The position numbers and the translations under genes were made by a program. A stretch of DNA of 64,000 nt from Corticium candelabrum. Lineage: Eukaryota; Porifera; Homoscleromorpha; Homosclerophorida; Plakinidae. A model generated the notes under the pieces. The model was not told the origin of the DNA and ran no database searches. It worked only from the letters and a program-made list of their open reading frames with translations. The stretch lies in contig NC_085104.1 in NCBI RefSeq assembly GCF_963422355.1, positions 5,906,798-5,970,797 on the forward strand. The letters are read 5' to 3'. This document shows, piece by piece, positions 10,901 through 24,345 of the stretch; position 1 is the stretch's first letter, and each line of letters begins with the position of its first letter.

Positions 10901-11206
10901 GTTTGAAGCAAAATGAAAAGAGAGTTTGCGAGTTCCATACGTCCTGATTGAGCTACCGTTGGCTGCCAGTAGCGGTGGTCCTGGTTGCCTCGTACGCGTG
11001 TCCAATCCAGTAGCAGGAAGAACACTGACTTCTGCTCCAGTGTCGATGAGAAACTGCCTCTTGGAAACTGAGTCACGTAGGAAGAGGAGACCACGATTAT
11101 GGCCGGTCGCCTCGGCCACTAGCGACCGGCCTTGCTGTTTCCCGACCAGTTGCATGGTTGCTTGCATTGTTGAGCTGCCTCGCCGAAGATGCGATGGTAA
11201 CAACAC
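7939..11206 (-). pseudogene. Gypsy pol polyprotein, frame-broken
   Basis: Order along the coding strand: aspartic protease (FLIDTGAEVSVLPAT), reverse transcriptase with the YIDDILVAS catalytic motif, RNase H ([14 protein letters not shown]), integrase zinc region (CIACQ preceded by an H...H stretch) and DDE core (HVDLVGPL, SDRGPQF, NGLVERVHR), then a basic RRRGRPPKHP tail. Three frames are used. The protease/RT frame shifts near 10440, inside [13 protein letters not shown], and the RNase H/integrase junction shifts near 9058, inside WNGLAKQIG; each is fitted by loss of one base. All catalytic motifs survive, so decay is very recent or is due to sequencing error. The gag-pol frame change near 11110 could be programmed. 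Confidence 0.9.
7987..7997 (-). other. Polypurine tract
   Basis: On the coding strand the bases just before the 3' LTR are G-rich (CGGGGGAGTGG), the expected position and composition of the plus-strand primer of an LTR retrotransposon. Confidence 0.65.
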
Positions 11207-11802
11207 AAACGGTTAGAATCCGGGGTGTCGAAACTGGAAGTCCCGGACGTTGTCTGCTTTTGTCTCGTGGCAAGTGGTCTACGCTGTACGGCGCTCGCTG
11301 TAAATGGCTCCATATCGCGGCTTGACCAGAGAGCGTCGGCCCGTCTTGCTAGTGCGCGGTGGTCTTCAATCTTTCCATCCACCAGCTGGATGCGAATGTC
11401 CTCGGGCAGATGCTCTAGAAAAAGTTGCTCAAAGAGTAGACACGGAGTGTGGTCGCCGAAGAGCGCTAGCATCTCGTCCATCAGCGCAGAGGGTTTTGAG
11501 TCGCCTAGTAGGCGAAAGTGGAGCAAACGAGAAGCCCTCTCGTGTTTGCTTAAGCCGAATGTGTCAATTAGTCGGTCCTTCAGTGCTTTGCATTTGTCCT
11601 CATTTGGAGGGCGGCGAATGAGATCTAGAACCCTCGTTGCTGTCTCCTGGTCTAGGGCCGCAAGGACGTAGAAATACTTCGTCTCGTCGGCTGTCACCCT
11701 GCGGAGTTCAAATTGAGCTTCGGCTTGTACAAACCAAACCTCCGATTGGGAAGTCCAGAAAGTTGGCAGCTTGAGCGACACTGCATGTTCTTCGTGTGCC
11801 AT
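11119..11802 (-). CDS. Gypsy Gag protein
   Basis: 227 residues from ATG at 11802. The body (LPTFWTSQSEVWFVQAEAQF onward) is the Gag type common in invertebrate gypsy elements. It ends in a probable zinc knuckle, CCYHRIFGEAAQQCKQPC, followed by a stop. Gag would form the virus-like particle and bind element RNA. The pol frame overlaps its last ~90 bases in another phase, consistent with a frameshift at the gag-pol border or with a lesion. Confidence 0.85.
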   Translation of the reverse strand: MAHEEHAVSLKLPTFWTSQSEVWFVQAEAQFELRRVTADETKYFYVLAALDQETATRVLDLIRRPPNEDKCKALKDRLIDTFGLSKHERASRLLHFRLLGDSKPSALMDEMLALFGDHTPCLLFEQLFLEHLPEDIRIQLVDGKIEDHRALARRADALWSSRDMEPFTASAVQRRPLATRQKQTTSGTSSFDTPDSNRLCCYHRIFGEAAQQCKQPCNWSGNSKAGR

Positions 11803-11820
11803 GAAACAACGTTCCTGGCT

Positions 11821-11832
11821 TCAGGGTCACCA
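11821..11832 (-). other. Primer binding site
   Basis: On the coding strand, one base after the 5' LTR, the sequence TGGTGACCCTGA starts with TGG as expected for pairing with a tRNA 3' CCA end. I cannot name the tRNA. Confidence 0.6.
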
Positions 11833-11833
11833 A

Positions 11834-11978
11834 TGTAGCAAAAAGCTAACTACTACTTGACACAACGAGAAAACACAACTGGCCAAAGCCGGTAAAAAAT
11901 GACACAATCGGTCACAAGGTTCGCAACACACTAGCTAATTAGTGAGGTGTACAAATTATGCTGCTTCCGTCCGCTACA
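11834..11978 (-). repeat. Gypsy 5' LTR
   Basis: 145 bases, about 96% identical to the 3' LTR. It holds the element promoter by position. Confidence 0.95.
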
Positions 11979-12096
11979 GTATTATTTCTTTTCCCTTCGA
12001 TCAAGTGTTTGACAGATAGACCTCAGTAATAGCTGGGCCTATTGCCCTGATAGTTATTTTCACAAATCTAGACATGTGTTGAGCCATGTATAAATA

Positions 12097-12201
<105 letters not shown>

Positions 12202-12654
12202 GCAAAATATTTCGATCTCGTGCAAAAGGTCGAGATTGAAGAAGGAATTTATGCAGATGATTAGCTGTTAGATGCCCTGGTTGTCTACAACAATTTAGAT
12301 GCATTCTTGCATAATTTTAAAATTTGTGTCCAGTGGGGTATGAGTATTAGCGTTTAAACAACTTAAATTCTTGGTGTGGGCAACAAAGCAAGCTCGCATT
12401 TCCATTGATGATCATGCATCACGTTACAGAATGTTGATAAGTTTGTTATCCAGACCACTAGATTAATTGAAAACGCAAGATTCGGTTAGATAGACATGTC
12501 TCTACTATGAGAATCGAGATGCCAGTTTCAGCAGTGTCAGCTTTTTCTTCGTCATCATTGTTGGCCAGGTGTCATTGAACGCTACACGCACACGCCGACA
12601 TTGAGCACGTGCCGTGACCGAGCGTGTGTACATGCGCTTGCCGAGCGTCTTGAA

Positions 12655-13670
<1,016 letters not shown>

Positions 13671-13689
13671 CCGCGTATCTCTCTAGCGG

Positions 13690-14300
13690 CGAGTCGCAGC
13701 GCCACCGAATTTTGCTCGCGCACGCCGAAACGACGGACGTCGAAAGTGAAGTCTTCCGCACTTCTCCTGGGACGACGCGATTTCCTGCCGATGGAACCCG
13801 TCTCCTCTCGCGCGCGAATATCTCTGGAACGGCCTCTCGGATCTCCACCGAACTTAAACTACCCGTTCCCGACGTCGGACGGTACGCACGGAGCATATCG
13901 TTTATTGCGGGCGACGTTGGAAAGGAAAGATATTTTGCGTATATCCGGGTCTTGAAAAAACGCTCACAGTCGGTTGCCTGTCTACGCCCGTCGAAGAGCT
14001 GCCACATTCGATACACCTGCTCCCCGCAGCGCCAGCAACGTCTTCGAAGTGACGACGTTCAACGGAACTGTCGAAATGGCGAGAGTCAGACGAGTCGTGA
14101 CTTGGTATATATACGGGGAACAGATTATCCGGGTGAATACGTAACTGCACGTGACTTCCAAGTTCCCGCTGCTTGGATATTTCTGAACGGGATTCGCGTC
14201 AAATAAATGCCAACTTCAATACACCTGTTTCTCGCAACAGCAGCAACGTCTTCGAAGTAACGCGGCGTCCAACGGGACCGTGGAAATAGTTTCAACGAGA
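13690..14300. repeat. Dispersed repeat with conserved LPVPDVGRYA frame, copy 1
   Basis: About 75% identical to 35430-35890. The plus-strand frame keeps RISTELKLPVPDVGRYA and SFIAGDVGK. A sub-repeat (GCAACGTCTTCGAAGT) occurs at about 14036 and again at 14241. From 14300 to 14750 the sequence is AT-rich with short recurring GAACGGGATA-like words and no gene. Confidence 0.6.
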
Positions 14301-14858
14301 TAGGTACTACCAATCATTAGCCCAATCAACGGAATTCTTGGAAACGGGACACTCCATTACATTTTCTTTGTCTTCAACGGAATACTAGCTATACTGTGTC
14401 CGGCTGATAATTTTTTCAGAGATACACTTCATAATAAATTAGAACGGGATACTCATGCAACAACTTACGGTATAGATTTGCATACATTGGAATACTCGAT
14501 TCTTGCTAATTTCTCAGAACGGGACATAATTGAACGGGATATAACTCTGAATGAGAATTCTGTCTGACTGCTAATTTTTCAGAACGGAGTAAAAATGTAT
14601 GTAAATTCACGGAACAACAGAAATTTGCATACAACGTTAAATTAATAAATTTATCAGAATTCTGTCAGGGGAGCTGCTAATTCTGTAAATAAGATATACT
14701 TCATGAATGCATACAACGATAAATTAGTAACTAACAACTACTAATAATTGAGATTTACTAGTCATTAGTAATATTAAAAGCTAATCTGCCCGTAGCGGAG
14801 AAGGGGGTGGTGAGCTGGTATGATATGAAAGAGGACCAATCCACAACACTGCGTCACA

Positions 14859-17660
14859 TTGCCACTAAAAATGAAATCACGGCTTCTTTCCATCAAAACT
14901 TCAAACCCTAGAGTCACAAAAAGCATACTAGCTCAGGTCGAATTTCACAGAAACCGTCATGGTGGAGGTGTTTTAATTTTCATTAGAGACAAATTAAAGT
15001 TCAAGCTTAGACATGATCTTAAGCTTTCAGACCTAGAAGCAATCTGGGTTGAGGTCTATACCAGGCATAGTTCACGCCCTATCATAATTGGTTGTGTACA
15101 CATTCTGCCAGGTAAACTGTTTCTCTAGATCAGCTGTCCGAATGGATTGAGTATATTGCAAATGAGAAGAAGCAAGTCGTTGTTGTTGGTGATCTAAATT
15201 GTGACCTCAGTCATCCCTCCTTGCCTTCTACGAAGAAACTGATGGATATCTGTGAAAACTACCAACTTGTTTCAATCATTGATGGTCCTACACGAGTGTG
15301 TGGTTCTTCCATTTCTGCACTGGACGTTTTGCTAAGTAATAATCCTGACTCAATCTCTAGATCACGTACAGTCCTTGCCTATTTCACTGACCACCATATG
15401 ATATACGGCATACTTCAACAAAATCCTGCCTTACATCAACAGCCACCGATATTGTGTAGAAGTATGAAGAAGTTTGACTGTAAGAGGTTTAATGTTGACC
15501 TTAGTAATCAACCGTGGAAGCTGATGGATTCCTTCTGTGATGTTAATTCCATGTGGGAATACTGGAAATCCTTGGTTTGACAGTATTAAAAAGACACGCT
15601 CCTCTGAGACGAATTCGCATACGTCATAACAGTTTACCATGGATAACGCCTGTGATTCGTCAAGGAATGAGTTACACAAACTGCAATCAAGGGTAATGAT
15701 CCTAACACCTGGCAAATCTATAGGACAAAGCGTAACGTAGTAAACAAATTAGTCCGTAACTCAAAGACCAAATACATCTGTGACCTATTAGGGCAACCTG
15801 CTCCTATGACAGGTCAATGTTGGAAAGCAATGAATATCGTACTGAAGAGGAAACAGCACTCTTGCCCTCCATTACCTGTATCCGTAGAGCTACAAGATCA
15901 TTTTGCTTCTGTGGTGGCTCTAGATGTCTACTCCCAAAATGCAGCTTCTTCAGACTGATTATATAGCCCACAATCTTTCTTAAATTCATACAAATCATCT
16001 GACGGTGATCTAATTTTAAAACCATTTCCTGAAGAAGTCGTGTGGAAAGAACTTTGTAACCTTAATGTCCACAAAGCGTGTGGTCCGAATAGTATTCCCT
16101 CGAAATACGTCAGGTTTGCAGCTGATGTAATAGCGTCACCTACTACCAAAATTTTCAACAAGTCACTGGAAACTGCTACATATCCAGACGATTGGAAAAG
16201 AGGCAATGTGTCACCGATTCACAAACGTGGATCTCCTCTTGATGCCAACAACTATCGTCCTATTACTCTCCTACCCATCATCTCCAAAGTCATGGAGCGT
16301 CTGGTGCGACGTTAATTGCAGTCGTATATTCTCGACAACAATCTTCTACGTTGCTTCCAGAGTGCATTTTGACCAAATCACTTAACTGAGGATGTATTAG
16401 TCAAATCTGTTGACGACTGGTTACCAGCCATGGATAACAAATGCCTAAATGTGTGTACATACCTTGATGAGGCATTCGATTGTGTCCCCAGATTTTGTTG
16501 ACTAAACTATGTCGCCTAGGCGTTGAGAGATCTTCCTTAAACTGGTTTTCCAGTTACCTTCAAGGTAGATATCAAAGAGTTTCGACAAAGGTCCATAAAT
16601 CCACCTGGTTTCCATGTATGCGAGGTGTCCCACAAGGCTCTCTGTTAAGACCCTTGCTCTTTTCACTTTACATGAATGACCTACCAGATGTTATCACAAA
16701 TGGTTCTATCAATATATTTGCTGATGACACTTGTCTCTACACGTCTGGATATTGCATATCAGAGACTATCTCTACTGTAGCGTCAACAAGAATTTGGACC
16801 GAGTTCATGCATGGTTCAAGGATAACAAAATGGAGCTAAACCTCTAAAACAAAATCTATGATCATTGGATGTTCTCGACTCAGACACAGGTATATTAAAG
16901 GATTGATCATCTTTTCGGATTATGATTAATGATCAGCCTGTGGAAATTGTCTCAAAGTCTAGATACCTGGGAGTAATCAGACGAAAATTTGAACTGGAAC
17001 GATCACATTGACTATATTGCTTCCAGAGTCAGTCAAAGACTTGCTATTTTGAGATGTTGTAGAGAATTCCTTCCTCAGTCTTCAAGAGTTCTCTTCTATA
17101 AGTCATGTATTCGTCCTGTAATGGAGTTTTCATCTGTGGCTTGGAGCAGCTGTAGTCAGGCTGTTCTTAAAAGGCTTGAATCACTCGAGGGATATGCAGC
17201 AAGACTGATTACAAATACTAAGCCTAGAACTAGAACACAGCCACTACTAGATGAATTGTATCTACCTTGATTAAAAGATCGACTAGACTACTTTTAGGCT
17301 GTCTTGACATATAGATGTATACCCAATTTGGCACCGGGATACATGCGTAACATCTTTACTTTCCGGTCGTCTCTTTGCTCTCGTGTGACTAGAAACAGTA
17401 AAAGCCTGTTACTGCCAACACCGAGAACCAACTTTATGAAGAGAACTTTTCACTATAGCGGAAGTCAACTTTGGAACAACTTGCCAGCAATTAATATACA
17501 CTACTTTACTGTCCTTCAAAAAGAACCCTAAAATTGTTTTGCTCGTAAACTAGCTTAGTTTTAGTTTACGTTTGTCCATGTAGTATTTAGCATGTGTTAT
17601 CTGGGCACTATGGTAGATCAATCTTTTAATTGAATAGTCTCCCTAATAAAACTAAAAACT
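14859..17660 (+). pseudogene. Decayed LINE (endonuclease + reverse transcriptase)
   Basis: Fragments in several frames follow the order of an APE-type non-LTR retrotransposon. The endonuclease part has GGGVLIFIRDKLKF (14940s), VVVGDLNCDLSHP (15178) and TDHHMIYG (15389). The reverse transcriptase has GPNSIPSKY, DWKRGNVSPIHKRG, NNYRPITLLPIISKV (16250s), GVPQGSLLRPLLFSLYMND and the catalytic FADDTCLY (16720). The 3' part reaches RTRTQPLLDELYLP and the C-terminal LWNNLP near 17480. A 3' UTR follows and ends near AATAAAACT at 17645. Stops and frameshifts are frequent, so it is dead. It looks closest to CR1/jockey-type elements by motif wording; I am not sure of the clade. Confidence 0.85.
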
Positions 17661-18019
17661 AACACTGGCGTTCAGTTTCTTGCAAGAAATTTGTTGGTGA
17701 TTTGGTAAAAAGTGCACAAATCTTTTCATTATTAATCTATTGAAAACGTCCTTGTCACTTTACATGGCGGTTTGAGTAAACATATGGTAGCCCGATTTCC
17801 TTAGTAAGCTATGCTGGTGGACAAGAATTCAGAAAGAAAATATTTCGTTGCATGATTATTTGCAAAATTGTCTAAACTACTTTACATTGGTTTCTTTCTC
17901 TAAGAAGTACACAGAACAAAGCTTTGTCTATTCGCTTGCCTGAGCTGTAATTATTAGTATTATAAACGTGTATAAGCACATTCAAGATCTTCAAGACATT
18001 GGAACACTGCGCGCGCGCC

Positions 18020-18267
<248 letters not shown>

Positions 18268-18269
18268 CA

Positions 18270-21200
18270 ACGTCCAACAGCAACAATCTCAAAGATGATT
18301 TGGTTCGCCCAGTGTGCACCGTATCTCCAGCAAAATCAGTATACTTGAAGTAGAAAAGACTGCCATTAACTGTTATTTTCTGTTTGTTTATAATTAGCGC
18401 TGTTGACACATAGTGTCCTGGCCATCAAATCCGTGAATGACATAGCTCAATCATAGCAGTAGCAAAGAGATTGTGGTTTGCCAGCTATTTGTTGGGTACC
18501 TAACGATAACTACAGAAGACGTCTTCATTTCAGACCACTAAAGGGACAAATTCACTTAGAGTGAGAAACCTTGTTCAAAACTAGCTGATCTGTGTCAAAA
18601 CAGGCGGCCACCTGCAAGTTATGAATCCACTCATACACTGTATATGCAAATTTTCCCCATGCAGTATACTAGACTCACACTGCTTGGTAATTTAGTTAGT
18701 GCACGTCTCTGCAGCAGCCACTACTTCCTACCCCCCAGCTATACTAATTACCTAGAATGTCATCCATCACTTGCATCCAGAGGACATCCACATGGCATAC
18801 TCTCTCAAGTGTTTACATTTCCGACTCTAGACTTCTTACCATCACTCTTACTTTGTGTATGCATGCATGCTTTTCGACGTGTACAGTCGTAGCTCCTACG
18901 TACTGCTTCCGAAAGGTAAAGTAGGCACAGGAAGAGACATGTGTCAGACAGTTAGAGCTAAACAAAGCATGCATATTCAAACTGACAGAAGCTACAGAAG
19001 AAGACTCGAGCGCTACCTAGACAAATACGTATATATATAAAGCGCGTGTGCAAGCAAGCTCTGCAACTGCTCTAGTTAGCACCCCACCACATTATCTGCA
19101 AACTTCATGATCTATATGATGTTACCTTACCTCAAGAGGAAAAAAGGTAGACTCTAGCAAAACTAGTAGTTCATTGCCGCCCTTTCCACTTAGCAAATGA
19201 CTAGAATAGACACAACCAAGAGTCTAGAAGAGGTCAATTGGTTAAAAAAGAACCCGTATAGGTGAAACTAATTAAGCATCCCACCCAGCTTCCTTGCTGT
19301 ATAAACATTTTCTTTGTCTTGAACGGTTGAGGTAGACAAAACGTTTTAGTACAGCTACCTCTACAGACGTCGGGTGTGGCGACAAATATCATCCTGCAAA
19401 TATTGTCCCCACTACCAATGTCATACGCACCTAGAATACGCTGTCAACTTTTGAGTACCACTAGCTACGACAAATTTCTCTTCTGTCTTTGTAATGTTTT
19501 AAATGTGAATAGATTAGCTATTGAAATAAATGAATGAAAGCAAATGGCGCCAGAGTAGTGTTTGTGTAGCAACCACGCAGCGCACTAATTACTTAGCGTA
19601 CGTTATTTGACGTCACTGTAGCGTACTATATTCCAAGTGTATTTGTGAATTTGCTAGACTAGCGTAGTACTGTGTAGTATCGCGTATTGTGTAATATCAC
19701 GCATGTACTGTGTAGTACGGTGTATCGTCTACTTAGAGTTGAGTTCAAGTTCACTACTTGGTGAGCACTTGGGTCAGTCTTGATCAGTAAATCGTTCGAG
19801 TGTGTCTTAGATACTAGTGCCTGCTTGGATTGTATTACACGAAAGAGTGCAATATAGCACAAAAGCGTCTAGACTGTAGTACAACGTATTTCACAGTACG
19901 TTGCGTCTAGGCGGTGCTACATTTGTATCAAGAGCCATGCAATGTTCACATTACACTGATTCTAATTAAATACGGTAGCCAACTCTAATTAGGATAGCAC
20001 CTACACATATGATAGCCATTGTATGAGATCTTCGTCGTCCTTGTTAGACAACTGAATCACGCGAGTGAAAGCGCGACAGCCGATTGGTATAGATAGAAAC
20101 CGGACAATTTCCCGTTTACGTTACGTTGACGCTCGAATAATTAGGGGTCGGATCTAGTCCAAAGTTTTGACGTTGGTCAGAACGTAGCGTCTCGGTGAAA
20201 GGTGTTAACATGCATGTTTCCAGTAGGACTCTGACGTTTCGTTGACGGTATTTAAGTAGCGTGGGCTGACGCTCGGCTTGCGTAAGTTACAGCTCTACTA
20301 GTAGTCCACCACGTATATAGGGCGAAAATGGCTTAACGTCGAGACTACCACCTCACCACAACGCAAGTGGTTTATAGTCTACCCGGTTCTAGACCACCTT
20401 TCAAAATTGGTCCAGCTTCTTTTAACTCGTGGTTGTGACTGCATGAGTCGAGGGTGCGCACCCCCTTCGGCGCCCGAGACGCATGAAGACACACAGAGAG
20501 GAAATTGCGCCCTAATAGACAAATGTGATCTCTAGTATATACAATGGCGATACCTCTGAATTCATGCCGTTGCTCAAGCGGTGCGCGCGTTATTTATCAC
20601 GGTTCGACTCTTGCCGGATTTCCGATGCATACGCAGGAAGTTCTAGAAGCTAGTCTATTGGTTGGGTGTTCGAATGCATCCCAATGGGAAAGATTTCATT
20701 GCAGACTGTAGTATATGCATGCATTGGGCTATTGCAGTTACTTTCCAGGCAGGGGGTATGGATGACATCACATCTTGACCCCTCTCCTTCTTGGAAATTA
20801 CTGCCTAGGCACAGAATCCCCCTCACCCTCACAATTTACCGCTTAAGCGCAGACCTCCCCTCCGTCTCAGAACGTACAGCTTAGGTGCATGCAGACTCTT
20901 CCTCCCCTTAGAAAGTTTTTACTTCGAGTGCCCCTAAATAGAAATGCCGTGTGCGCTTGCAATCCGGTACCCAAGGCTGCAAATATAAATAACTGTGATC
21001 ATGAAGGTTGCCCCTAGATTGCAAGGCTTGTTGCTCTAAACTGCTAGCTGTGGTTTATACATTATGGTCTCTCCTGATCAATAAATGTAATCATTGAGCG
21101 GTGATCTACGTATAACTGTATGTGGAATATTATTATCCGTGACCAGGTGCAGGATAGAGAGACAAGTGGAACTAAACTTTGGTTTGCATCTTCAGGGTAG

Positions 21201-22390
21201 ATGCTGCTTGAATAAGGATTACATACGTACTTTGCTTCAATGATTTTCTTTATCAGATAATATCCCGCTGCTAAGGTTGCGGTTTTAATTGCTCTTCCCT
21301 GTTTACCACGAAGCTTGAAACCCGGATAAACGGAAATCCAAGCTCTGGCGGTTTCGAACGGTATAAATAAAGTTCTCTTTTCTGTGACCTAGGGTAAGCG
21401 AGTTATAGCAGATTTACGATGTGAAAAGTGAACGCGAACAGAAATAGCTAGTAGGCGTGGATAATGCGCTGACATCAATCTGTATGTATGATCTGCTGGA
21501 CGTTTCGTGCAGCCAGGCACCGAAAGAGGAAATGAACAAATTCGTTACTCCAAATAAAGCACACAGAAATTATGGCTAGATCAGTCTCTGACTGGATGGC
21601 GTCTGCAAAGTGGAAGCCCAGAAGGCGTGGACTTTCAGATTTAACACAGATTAATCTAAGGCAACCACTAATGATCTTTAGGTTGCTACTGTAATTAGCT
21701 AAAGGTGACATCTATGGCATAGCCTATTCTAGGATATAAACTTGACACCACTGATGTTTTTACAATTAGCAATAAAGACTTAAAAGAGATCTCCAGATGC
21801 CTGACCACTTGTCATACCTATAAACCTAGACGTGCTCTTCTGTTTGAAGCAGCATGAATGCTAATCTTGCAAGTAAGGGTATATCTCATCCAGGATCCAT
21901 TGATTTCCACACTGGGTGGCTAACAGCTAGCTGCGGTTGCAACGTGGACTTCACTACACATACTGTACTGCATGGTGTCACTCTCCCTCATGTTTTTGTC
22001 TGCATATTAATTTAAAATAGTAAGGCTTGGTTTATAGTAGAATCACACCACTGAAAATAATTAACTAGATAATCCCTAGCCCTGACTCTAACCTTAACTC
22101 TAATTTTAACTCTAACCCTACACCTCCACACTAATAATACTATGGTGTGATTGTGCCTTGACCCAATGTTTGGTCCCTTTATAAAAGTTAACGCTCTTTC
22201 CAAACTTCTTCATTTTATACCGTATTTGCTTGACAAACGGAAGAGTTTCTTTGTGAGGGAGTATTCCACAGTATCTGGTGGGAATACTTGCGTGGTGATT
22301 GTGGAGTGACAACTGTGGACGATCTTGAAACTTTGTGGACGTGCAAAGATGAATGGTGTGACTTGGGAAACCATTTCTTCCCTTCCTCTT
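18270..22390. other. Long stretch without a recognised gene
   Basis: I find no ORF with family resemblance, no splice-consistent exon chain and no RNA gene here. 20770-20935 holds a degenerate tandem repeat of four ~37-43-base units, each with a TACnGCTTAAGC/CTAGGCAC-like core followed by a C-rich end. 22075-22125 is a degenerate CTAACCC-like run. 21300-21380 and 20030-20340 look like ordinary spacer. Confidence 0.5.

Positions 22391-22396
<6 letters not shown>

Positions 22397-22468
<72 letters not shown>
22397..22468. repeat. (TG)n microsatellite
   Basis: About 72 bases of (TG)n directly upstream of the SINE copy. Confidence 0.95.
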
Positions 22469-22469
<1 letters not shown>

Positions 22470-22480
22470 TGTGTGTGGTA

Positions 22481-22890
22481 CGATAGCTCAGTTGGTTAGA
22501 GAGTCATCTTACGGAGTGTTTACATCCGTGACCTCAAAGGATTGCAACTTCAAGTCACAGTGATGGCGAGCTATGGCAAAATTTCCTTAATCAAGAAACT
22601 AACACACAGTTGCTTGTCTTGACTCAGGAGTATAAATGAGTTCCTGGTCATTGACTGGGGTCCTACGTGGCCATGGGCTGTGACGTAACATCAGCCACTG
22701 GGGTCCTAGTGAGACTTTGGGCGCTAACACCATAGTTGGCTTCACAAGTTGGTGCTCCTGCGAGTGCCTGCCCTGGACCAAAGTTCCCTGAGTAGCATAC
22801 AGGGCCCCGCTGAACAGCTGGGAGGGCGTGACCTCTGAGAGGCAGCTCCTAACATTTAAGGATTTATAATTTAGGTGTGTAATATATTCT
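22481..22890 (+). mobile_element. tRNA-derived SINE, copy 1
   Basis: The head reads ATAGCTCAGTTGGTTAGAG, an RNA polymerase III A box as in tRNA genes, followed by a degenerate B-box region about 50 bases on. The ~340-base body and ATTTAGG-like tail match 49489-49900 at roughly 85-90%. Non-coding; it would need LINE machinery for movement. Confidence 0.75.
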
Positions 22891-23490
22891 GCACTAGGAT
22901 CGTCAAAAACACATTTTTCCAAAGCTGAACTATAATTACTATTATTATTATTGCTATGTCACACACAATACCTGGTGTAAAAAATACGAGGAGAAAAAAG
23001 AAAAAAGAAAATAGCTAGTATATATATACAGGAGTATCTGCAAAAGACAGAACACAAATAATTTGTCTCAGGCTGCACCGAAAAAGTTCTTCCATTCAAG
23101 TAACATAACGCAAAAAATCACGGTCGATCGGCCGGAATCTTTTCATTTTTTTTGCAATTTTTTTATTTACAAATGCATGTATTAAATTCTGTCAGAGTAA
23201 ACGTTCTTGTTCCTCTTGTATTGGTGTTTGCAAAGACAATTCTCCAGACAAAAAATCATCGCACAGAGCACACAGGAGAAAGGAAAAACATGCAAATTGA
23301 TATTAGACTATGCAGTCATTAATTAAGACCTGCATATGTAAACATATTATATGTTAATTAAACAGCAGGTATAGTATAGCAGCAACAATTTCGCTCTGTA
23401 GTCACTTGTAGTCATTAAAACCATCCAGGTTGATGGAAGTGCTGGTATATCTGAATTTCGAGATGCAGCATTTGCTAAAGTGTCATGGCG

Positions 23491-23907
23491 GCCATTGAGC
23501 GATTCCGCCACATTTAATCCCAGGAGGTGAATCCAACTGAATCCAATACTGAATTCAATTCCAGCAGTGTGGTGATAGATGAAACCCAACATTTGAAATC
23601 TCATTTCCCAACTTCATCATCATCATCATCACCCCCGTCATCCGAAAAAGAAAAGACTAGTAAGAGAGCTAGAAAGGGGGTTATAAGAGCTTTCAAGATG
23701 ATACCATATTGCTGGCAACAACTAAAATAACGTACATGATGTCCAAAATGGATGAGAAGTATACTAATTTCTTGGCTAAGCAAAGGGAATATGATGAAGA
23801 AGTATGAGAGAGGCAATTGCAGCATGAGCTGCAGATTCAGGAGAAACAAGACAAGTTGTTTCTTGAAGTCGTAAAAATCTTGAAATCTACTGACAAATAA
23901 GAGACCT
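23491..23907 (+). repeat. Inverted duplicate of Harbinger ORF2 3' part
   Basis: About 98% identical to the reverse complement of 24656-25060. The duplicated block includes the shared frame break near WQQLK, so duplication came after that lesion. The copy abuts the truncated transposase at 23908. Confidence 0.8.
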
Positions 23908-24345
23908 TTTTCTGGCAGTGGAACAGTAAACATACACGGCAATCAGATTCCAATTTTGATTCTTGCAGATGCTGCATACCCATTACTATCATGGCTAATG
24001 AAGTCTTTTCCACACAGCGGCAATCTGACAAGACAGGAAGCAGCATTCAATGCCAGGTTGTCCAGGGGAAGAATCTTGGTAGAGCAAGCATTCGGACTGC
24101 TTAAAGGTCGATGGAGGATCCACCTCAGACAACAACGAACTCACTTGAACAACCTTTGCTCCGTAGTAGCTGCATGCTGTGTTCTGCACAACTATTGTAT
24201 TGCCCATGGTGATCATGCAGATGACAACTGGCTAGTACATGATGGTAATGATGGTGGCCGACATCCAGCAGCCGCAGCAGCTCTACCAGCAGTTGCAAGA
24301 GGTGGAGGAGTTGCAGTCAAAAGAACTGTAGTCAGGCTGTGCTGA
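23908..24345 (+). pseudogene. PIF/Harbinger transposase, C-terminal part
   Basis: Reads FSGSGTVNIHGNQIPILIL, then ADAAYPLLSWLMKSFPHSG, RGRILVEQAFGLLKGRWR and the C-terminal ACCVLHNYCI. The Asp of ADAAYP and the Glu of LVEQAFG are the last two members of the DDE catalytic triad of HARBI1-type (DDE_Tnp_4) transposases. The first catalytic Asp and the N-terminal half are missing, replaced by the inverted ORF2 copy. It ends at TGA 24343-24345. Downstream 24360-24390 has TTAGGG-like words. Confidence 0.8.

Larger units (their letters stand above)
7845..11978 (-). mobile_element. Ty3/gypsy LTR retrotransposon
   Basis: A 4134-bp element on the minus strand. LTRs of 142 and 145 bp start TG and end CA and differ by about five substitutions and one 3-base indel. 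Both ends are flanked by GTAT (7841-7844 and 11979-11982), a 4-base duplication; gypsy elements more often give 5. Gene order gag, protease, reverse transcriptase, RNase H, integrase is the Ty3/gypsy order. No chromodomain was seen. Close LTRs show a fairly recent insertion, although the pol frames are broken. Confidence 0.95.

Noticed and set aside
20565-20630. tRNA-like boxes (TGCTCAAGCGGT, GGTTCGACTC)
   Set aside because: Box spacing is roughly right, but I could not build acceptor or anticodon stems.
22075-22125. Interstitial telomere repeats (also TTAGGG words at 24360-24390)
   Set aside because: Too short and degenerate; chance or a transposon end explains them equally well.
22481-22560. 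Functional tRNA gene
   Set aside because: The A box is good but the B region is degenerate, the fold is not a cloverleaf by eye, and the same head begins a ~410-base SINE repeated at 49.5 kb.
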